From Angelakisella sp. (lineage in GTDB: Bacteria; Bacillota; Clostridia; Oscillospirales; Ruminococcaceae): a stretch of DNA of 10,243 nt. A program made the position numbers and the translations under genes. The stretch's first letter is position 1; the number at the start of each line of letters is the position of its first letter. Of this stretch, positions 6,664 through 10,243 are shown piece by piece. The notes beneath the pieces were generated by a model that saw only the letters and a list, made by a program, of their open reading frames with translations, did not search any database and was not told the origin of the DNA. The stretch lies in the NCBI GenBank assembly GCA_022795575.1, contig JAAWGY010000060.1:1-10243 (forward strand), in the 5' to 3' direction.

Positions 6664-9480
6664 CTATTCTTTTGGCTTTTGGAATATGAGGATATTGTTC
6701 TCCGTGATAGAATTATTCATATGAAGATACTTTTCAACAGTAACGCTAATTGGAATGTCGTAGATAAGATCCCATCCCAAGCTTTTCCCGGTTTCGCGCA
6801 AAACCGTAGTTGTTTTTATTGCAGTTGTTTCTGCTCCCGTAGTTGTTTTGGTATCACCGATTACGATGCAGATATGTCCGCCGCGTTTGACTACTGTATT
6901 TAACGATGCCATAATTTGTGACATATCATTAAAGTACATATATAGCAATGCGGCCATGTTCTTTTTCCGGAACCCCACATCCGAATTTACATTTTCAAGA
7001 TATATTTTGCGAATCAATTCACAAGCAGTGGGCGAAGTGATCTGCCCATAATTACCAATACGAATTTGCTCTTCATATTGCTGGCGTGTAATTTTTCGGA
7101 TTTCCCGTGTCCCGGTCATTTCCGCTTCTATGGGGACTCGCATGGAAGCGTTGAGATCGTTGAGCACCAGCAAATTTAGGCGGTTGGTGTCGATGTATGG
7201 CAAAGCGGTTGCGTAGGGCGGACTGGTAATAACAATATCCACCCCCTCGTCAGGTAGATGGTCTTGCAGTTTATGGACACACTTAGAGTTTCCAAGCCAA
7301 ATGCTTGCAGCTTTTATTTTTTCCGGAGCAGCATTTCTAATCTCATGGAAAGCAATGATCCTGTCGTACTGCAGCTTCAAATTTTGCAAATACATTTCAA
7401 TCACAGGAGCGTCATCAATGGCTTCTTTTCTTCGCCGGATTCGCAAGTCAGAAGGCTCTTGCTGGGAAATATCACGGATAATCGAGCTTAATATAATGCG
7501 CAAGAAACATTTTATTATTTCGTCCGGAACATTTTTGATGTGGTTAAGGATAAACCCCATTTTATTAATAACATTCTCCGGAAACCAGCTCTTAATTTCG
7601 TCAATTGTATCTGTTGGAAAGACATAATGGTAGTCATGCGGAACATAGGACTCTAAATCTCTAATAAATAATGAAATATGTCCTTCAAACTCATGTGCCG
7701 GCACAGACAAAATACTTGTTTTTGCTTTCGCTATTTCTGTGGCAATGGGATTAATATCACAACCAAAAGCGGAATAACCGTTCAGGATAGCCTCCAATGC
7801 TACTGTACCACTTCCACAAAACGGATCGAAAACGGTTCCTCCCACTGGAACAGATAAAATGTTCAACAGCGGACGAACCAACTGGGGATAAAATTTACCT
7901 TTGTAAGGATGGATACCATGTGTTACATACTTAGGATCTTTTCGACGAACAATTTCTTCGTCATTTCCTTGTTCCAAGACTGATTGCCATGTTTTATACT
8001 GTGTCCTTCCGATACTAAAGCAATGGAAATATGTCAGCTTTTTCAATTGCTGCAGCTTGCAAGGAGGGACCGTTTGTATGCTATTGCAATTCCCCACGAT
8101 TGCGGTAAGCTCCAAATTAGATATCTCCTGTTCATATGGCCACAGCTTGTATCCAACAGGATGGAATACCACCTCAACATCAAGGCAAGGCTTTCTCAAA
8201 ATTAAAAGTTGCTCTGCTGTCGCTCTTTTTGCTTTGACAGAACGTTTATTTTCAGGCAACGGACGATCTATAATCGTAACGAATTCAAACCCCAATCCTT
8301 GTGCAAGCCTTCCAATATGTTCAGCAGTTTTGTACAGAACGCCATCAAAAACGGCATCGCCCAAAACAAAAACCGCGTATCGGCCGGGTTTTAGTGCACG
8401 AAAACAGTTGCTTAGAACGGGTGTTAGCTCTTCTTCAAAGGTATCAAAGGAATTTTTATTTCTTTGATACTTCAAATGGGACCCTATTTCTACCTTCCCC
8501 ATTTCAACCGGATTTCCGCCAAGCCAAAATATTCTAAAACGATGATAAAGATGATAATCAAAGGCATTGGGGTATGGCGGAGAAGTTACAACCAAATCCA
8601 CCTCGTTCTCGCGAATCGTTTTCTGCGCGCCAACAATATCATCCATTACATTAACGGTAATAAATCGAGCAGAACGGTGCTCTAAAAGCTGTCCGATAAC
8701 CTTTACCTTTGCAAAATTCTCTCGAAGGTTGTGCAAATATATGCTTATGGTCTCGCCCATTGCGGAATTTCGTCCAATCGCCCTATAGCACGTTTCACTT
8801 TCCTGGTTGGAAACCTTTGTTATTATTTTAGAGAGAGAAGCCAGGGCGACGGTGATAGCGGCATCGCTTTTAAGCTCGGTTTTAATCATCCTTTTTATAT
8901 AAGCAAGCTCGCATATGACGGTGTTGCAAAACCATTTTTCAATATTAGGAATGGACGGAATTTCTGCCTCTAATTCCTCCTGATGCGTATCAAAGTATTC
9001 CTTTAGAAAACTCAATGAAGAATTATAAAATTCAAGCTTACCAATAAATTTTTTAAGCTCGTCTTCTTCAAAAAAGCGTAACGACGTGGTCTTTGCTCTT
9101 CCAATAATGGCTCCAAGCGGGTTTACATCCGTACTGATACAGCAGCGATCATTGAGTAACGCTTCTACCGCAGTTGTTCCACTGCCGCCAAAAGGATCCC
9201 ATACAAGTTCGCCTCGTGACGATAAAAGCTGAATTACTTGGGCAGGCAATTGCGGAACAAACTTTGCGGGATATGGGTGTAAGTCGTGGGATAAATATGA
9301 TGTACAGTTGTCTGAAAATGACCAGTCCACTGAATGGAAAATTTCAATAACACGCTGTACTGCCTCAAACTGGATACTTTCAGTTTGAGGCAGTGTATAG
9401 TCTCTACCTTTGGCAGAAGCTTCTGTTTCTGCAATATATTCTTCAAAAATGCGTGCAGTTTTTGATTTGCTGGATTTCAT
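6664..9480 (-). CDS. Fused double DNA methyltransferase (two N4-cytosine-type domains)
   Basis: Predicted modification subunit, transferring methyl from S-adenosylmethionine to DNA bases to protect it from the adjoining nuclease. The 938-residue chain holds two complete catalytic units. Unit 1: HPYPAKF (68-74), SAM-binding DPFGGSGTT (95-103), catalytic TSPPY (299-303), then ALKPGRYAVFVLGDA. Unit 2: HPYKGKF (524-530), DPFCGSGTV (552-560), TSPPY (752-756), then VVKRGGHICIVIGDT. About 200 residues separate the two motifs in each unit; target recognition probably lies there. S-P-P-Y rather than D-P-P-Y favours N4-cytosine, though N6-adenine is not excluded. I chose the ATG at 9480 because AGGAGGG lies 7 nt upstream and a strong promoter sits just before it; the upstream in-frame ATG at 9561 lies before that promoter. 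Two units in one chain suggest an asymmetric recognition site, one unit per strand. Composition is AT-rich, unlike the chromosome core. Confidence 0.93.
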   Translation of the reverse strand: MKSSKSKTARIFEEYIAETEASAKGRDYTLPQTESIQFEAVQRVIEIFHSVDWSFSDNCTSYLSHDLHPYPAKFVPQLPAQVIQLLSSRGELVWDPFGGSGTTAVEALLNDRCCISTDVNPLGAIIGRAKTTSLRFFEEDELKKFIGKLEFYNSSLSFLKEYFDTHQEELEAEIPSIPNIEKWFCNTVICELAYIKRMIKTELKSDAAITVALASLSKIITKVSNQESETCYRAIGRNSAMGETISIYLHNLRENFAKVKVIGQLLEHRSARFITVNVMDDIVGAQKTIRENEVDLVVTSPPYPNAFDYHLYHRFRIFWLGGNPVEMGKVEIGSHLKYQRNKNSFDTFEEELTPVLSNCFRALKPGRYAVFVLGDAVFDGVLYKTAEHIGRLAQGLGFEFVTIIDRPLPENKRSVKAKRATAEQLLILRKPCLDVEVVFHPVGYKLWPYEQEISNLELTAIVGNCNSIQTVPPCKLQQLKKLTYFHCFSIGRTQYKTWQSVLEQGNDEEIVRRKDPKYVTHGIHPYKGKFYPQLVRPLLNILSVPVGGTVFDPFCGSGTVALEAILNGYSAFGCDINPIATEIAKAKTSILSVPAHEFEGHISLFIRDLESYVPHDYHYVFPTDTIDEIKSWFPENVINKMGFILNHIKNVPDEIIKCFLRIILSSIIRDISQQEPSDLRIRRRKEAIDDAPVIEMYLQNLKLQYDRIIAFHEIRNAAPEKIKAASIWLGNSKCVHKLQDHLPDEGVDIVITSPPYATALPYIDTNRLNLLVLNDLNASMRVPIEAEMTGTREIRKITRQQYEEQIRIGNYGQITSPTACELIRKIYLENVNSDVGFRKKNMAALLYMYFNDMSQIMASLNTVVKRGGHICIVIGDTKTTTGAETTAIKTTTVLRETGKSLGWDLIYDIPISVTVEKYLHMNNSITENNILIFQKPKE

Positions 9481-9495
9481 AGATATGCCCTCCTG

Positions 9496-9524
9496 TTCTG
9501 GGAACAGTATAGCATATCCCAGAA
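9496..9524. promoter_or_regulatory. Candidate operator: 8+8 bp dyad around the methyltransferase -10 box
   Basis: TTCTGGGA (9496-9503) and TCCCAGAA (9517-9524) are perfect inverted repeats with a 13-nt centre that contains the complete -10 hexamer (9506-9511). The left arm ends just before the ribosome binding site (9488-9494). This placement is ideal for a dimeric repressor blocking polymerase, for example autoregulation by the methyltransferase itself, or for a methylation-sensitive switch. No separate controller (C) protein gene is visible in the window. Confidence 0.55.
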
Positions 9525-9534
9525 TTTTTTTCAA
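9506..9534 (-). promoter_or_regulatory. Sigma-A promoter of the methyltransferase gene
   Basis: On the minus strand TTGAAA (plus 9529-9534), a 17-nt spacer (9512-9528) and TATACT (plus 9506-9511) match the vegetative consensus at 10 of 12 positions. The expected transcript begins around 9499, giving a short leader with AGGAGGG (plus 9488-9494) and the ATG at 9480. Strong, independent transcription of the methyltransferase fits the need to modify host DNA before the nuclease accumulates. Confidence 0.8.
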
Positions 9535-9571
9535 GCTCTTGCCGTTTAAGGGAGTATTCAAAGAATGCGTT

Positions 9572-9653
9572 AGAATCTGTATTCATAGCCAGCTGATGCA
9601 AGGCGGGAAAAGCCCTGGCTTGACTGCGTCAGGCGGTTATGAATACAGATTCT
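9572..9653 (+). repeat. Palindromic intergenic repeat, copy B
   Basis: The outer arms are perfect over 16 bp: AGAATCTGTATTCATA (9572-9587) with TATGAATACAGATTCT (9638-9653). Inside, CTGATGCA..AGGCGGG pairs imperfectly with CCCTGGCTTGACTGCGTCAG, leaving a bulge of about four bases. Shared blocks with the reverse complement of 2771-2840 (CTGTATTCA, GACTGCGTCAG, TGAATA) show both belong to one family. The size and terminal palindromy suit a miniature mobile or REP-like element. It lies upstream of the methyltransferase promoter. Confidence 0.75.
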
Positions 9654-9738
9654 TAGGCATAGGTCAGCATTTGATCCCGCTACCGCAGTAACCATCCGTA
9701 CAATACCCTTTTGCCTGAGGAGCTTCATTTACCGGTTT

Positions 9739-9899
9739 CTGTTTTGATCTGTTCGTCCCCAAAAACTTTCCTATTCCAGGCAACTGATTCCTCCATGGTA
9801 TATTTTGATGGACAGCTTGCGCGTTTCTTCCGGGTATTTGTGTCGTTCCTGGTCTATGGTTTACTATGTGTCGCACTCCTTACGTTTGCAGCGTTGGCT
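9739..9899 (-). pseudogene. Decayed transposase fragment (zinc-finger plus helix-turn-helix, IS1-like)
   Basis: Reading the minus strand from 9899, one frame gives SQRCKRKECDT, two stop codons, then TIDQERHKYPEETRKLSIKI followed by YHGGISC; after a one-base shift the neighbouring frame continues IGKFLGTNRSKQK. The order basic C-x-x-x-x-C knuckle, KYPEETRK, helix, IG-x-F/L-LG turn resembles the N-terminal half of IS1-type transposases as I remember them. Two stops, the frameshift, no start and no catalytic domain show it is dead. The family name is from memory; a transposase-type DNA-binding relic is the safer statement. Confidence 0.5.
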
Positions 9900-9905
9900 A
9901 CTTGA

Positions 9906-10153
9906 TACAGAAAGTGCCCCCCGCCGGGTAGGCGGTCAAGGAATATACATCTTCAGTTACGCACTTGCCCAAGAAAGGCCATAAAAAACCACCAACCCAC
10001 CCCCACAACGAAACGGAGCAACAGAACAGCAAACAAAGTGCCCCCACTCCCCCAGCAGGGAATCAAAATCCGCTGGAGGCACCTTAAAAACAGCAGGCAC
10101 CTTTCGCAAAAGGACAGCTAAGCTGCGAATGGACAGGCTTTTACGCCGGTGAA
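9906..10153. other. Non-coding stretch with short direct repeats
   Basis: No frame looks coding. AAAGTGCCCCC occurs twice (9911-9921 and 10035-10045), the first copy overlapping a small hairpin CCGCC/GGCGG (9921-9925/9931-9935), the second followed by CCAGC/GCTGG (10052-10056/10072-10076). AGGCACCTT also occurs twice with an 18-nt period (10077-10085, 10095-10103). The pattern suggests a repetitive intergenic element rather than a gene. Confidence 0.5.
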
Positions 10154-10205
10154 CCCAAAATGCGCCCGCCTCCAGCGCCTGCGGCGCGCGGCGGGCTGTT
10201 TTGGG
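10154..10205. terminator. Strong composite hairpin with A/T flanks, possible bidirectional terminator
   Basis: CCCAAAA (10154-10160) pairs with TTTTGGG (10199-10205), GCCCGCC (10164-10170) with GGCGGGC (10190-10196), and GCGCC (10175-10179) with GGCGC (10183-10187) around a TGC loop. A GC-rich stem flanked by A's on one side and T's on the other is the form of a bidirectional factor-independent terminator. The T-tract is only four bases on each strand, and no gene feeding it is visible in the window, so a structural repeat remains possible. Confidence 0.5.
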
Positions 10206-10243
10206 GAGAAAGCGGCTACCCCTAACCCCGGCCGCGGTTTGCG

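Noticed and set aside
5346..9480. Recognition site ACTGGG, as for BfiI
   Set aside because: The sequence occurs several times here, including in the methyltransferase gene, but specificity cannot be read from the protein; only the asymmetry of the target is predicted.
2771..9653. The two palindromic copies as terminal inverted repeats of one composite transposon
   Set aside because: Each copy is itself a complete hairpin, the enclosed carboxypeptidase gene looks like core chromosome, and no intact transposase or target duplication is seen.
9711..9905. Plus-strand 64-residue frame with a hydrophobic end
   Set aside because: TTG start, no ribosome binding site, and it runs antisense to the better-supported transposase relic.
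1..10243. tRNA, rRNA, CRISPR arrays, plasmid or phage origins
   Set aside because: No T-loop-like sequence, no regularly spaced repeats and no iteron clusters were seen on either strand.

Overview
The window comes from a GC-rich Gram-positive anaerobe, most likely an Oscillospiraceae-type clostridium (Faecalibacterium/Gemmiger/Flavonifractor-like). This is inferred from the GC-rich, G/C-ending codons of the housekeeping genes, the Firmicutes-style mnmG-rsmG pair, a sporulator-type D-Ala-D-Ala carboxypeptidase, and many long GC-rich intergenic hairpins. No rRNA or tRNA is visible, so the taxonomic call is only moderate.

Left part (1-4470), chromosomal core: a cluster of small tandem hairpins (9-94), then mnmG (163-2067, +) overlapping rsmG (2045-2764, +). 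These encode a tRNA U34 modification enzyme and the 16S rRNA m7G527 methyltransferase. A palindromic repeat (2771-2840) and a multi-tier terminator-like hairpin (2853-2958) separate them from a convergent penicillin-binding-protein-type D-Ala-D-Ala carboxypeptidase gene (3001-4470, -). That enzyme has an atypical KLG in place of the family KTG motif and a very basic C-terminal tail.

Middle (4471-5345), non-coding and scarred: a 46-nt near-perfect hairpin, a consensus-like promoter (4993-5021), a GC-rich relic that may come from a type I restriction HsdR C-terminal region, and a second, weak promoter with a dyad just before the next gene.

Right part (5346-9480), an AT-richer acquired module: two convergent genes that look like a complete restriction-modification system. 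The first (5346-6620, +) is a phospholipase-D-fold nuclease whose active-site residue spacing matches what I recall for the metal-independent restriction enzyme BfiI. The second (6664-9480, -) is a 938-residue DNA methyltransferase holding two complete N4-cytosine-type catalytic domains in one chain. BfiI-like systems use two separate methyltransferases for the two strands of an asymmetric site; here both appear fused. The methyltransferase has a near-consensus sigma-A promoter (TTGAAA-17-TATACT) whose -10 box sits inside a perfect 8+8 bp dyad, a good candidate control site.

Far right (9481-10243): a second copy of the palindromic repeat, inverted relative to the first; a decayed transposase fragment (zinc-finger and helix-turn-helix remnants, minus strand); short direct repeats; and a strong 52-nt hairpin. 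The repeat pair, the HsdR-like scar and the transposase relic together suggest a defence-gene exchange site.
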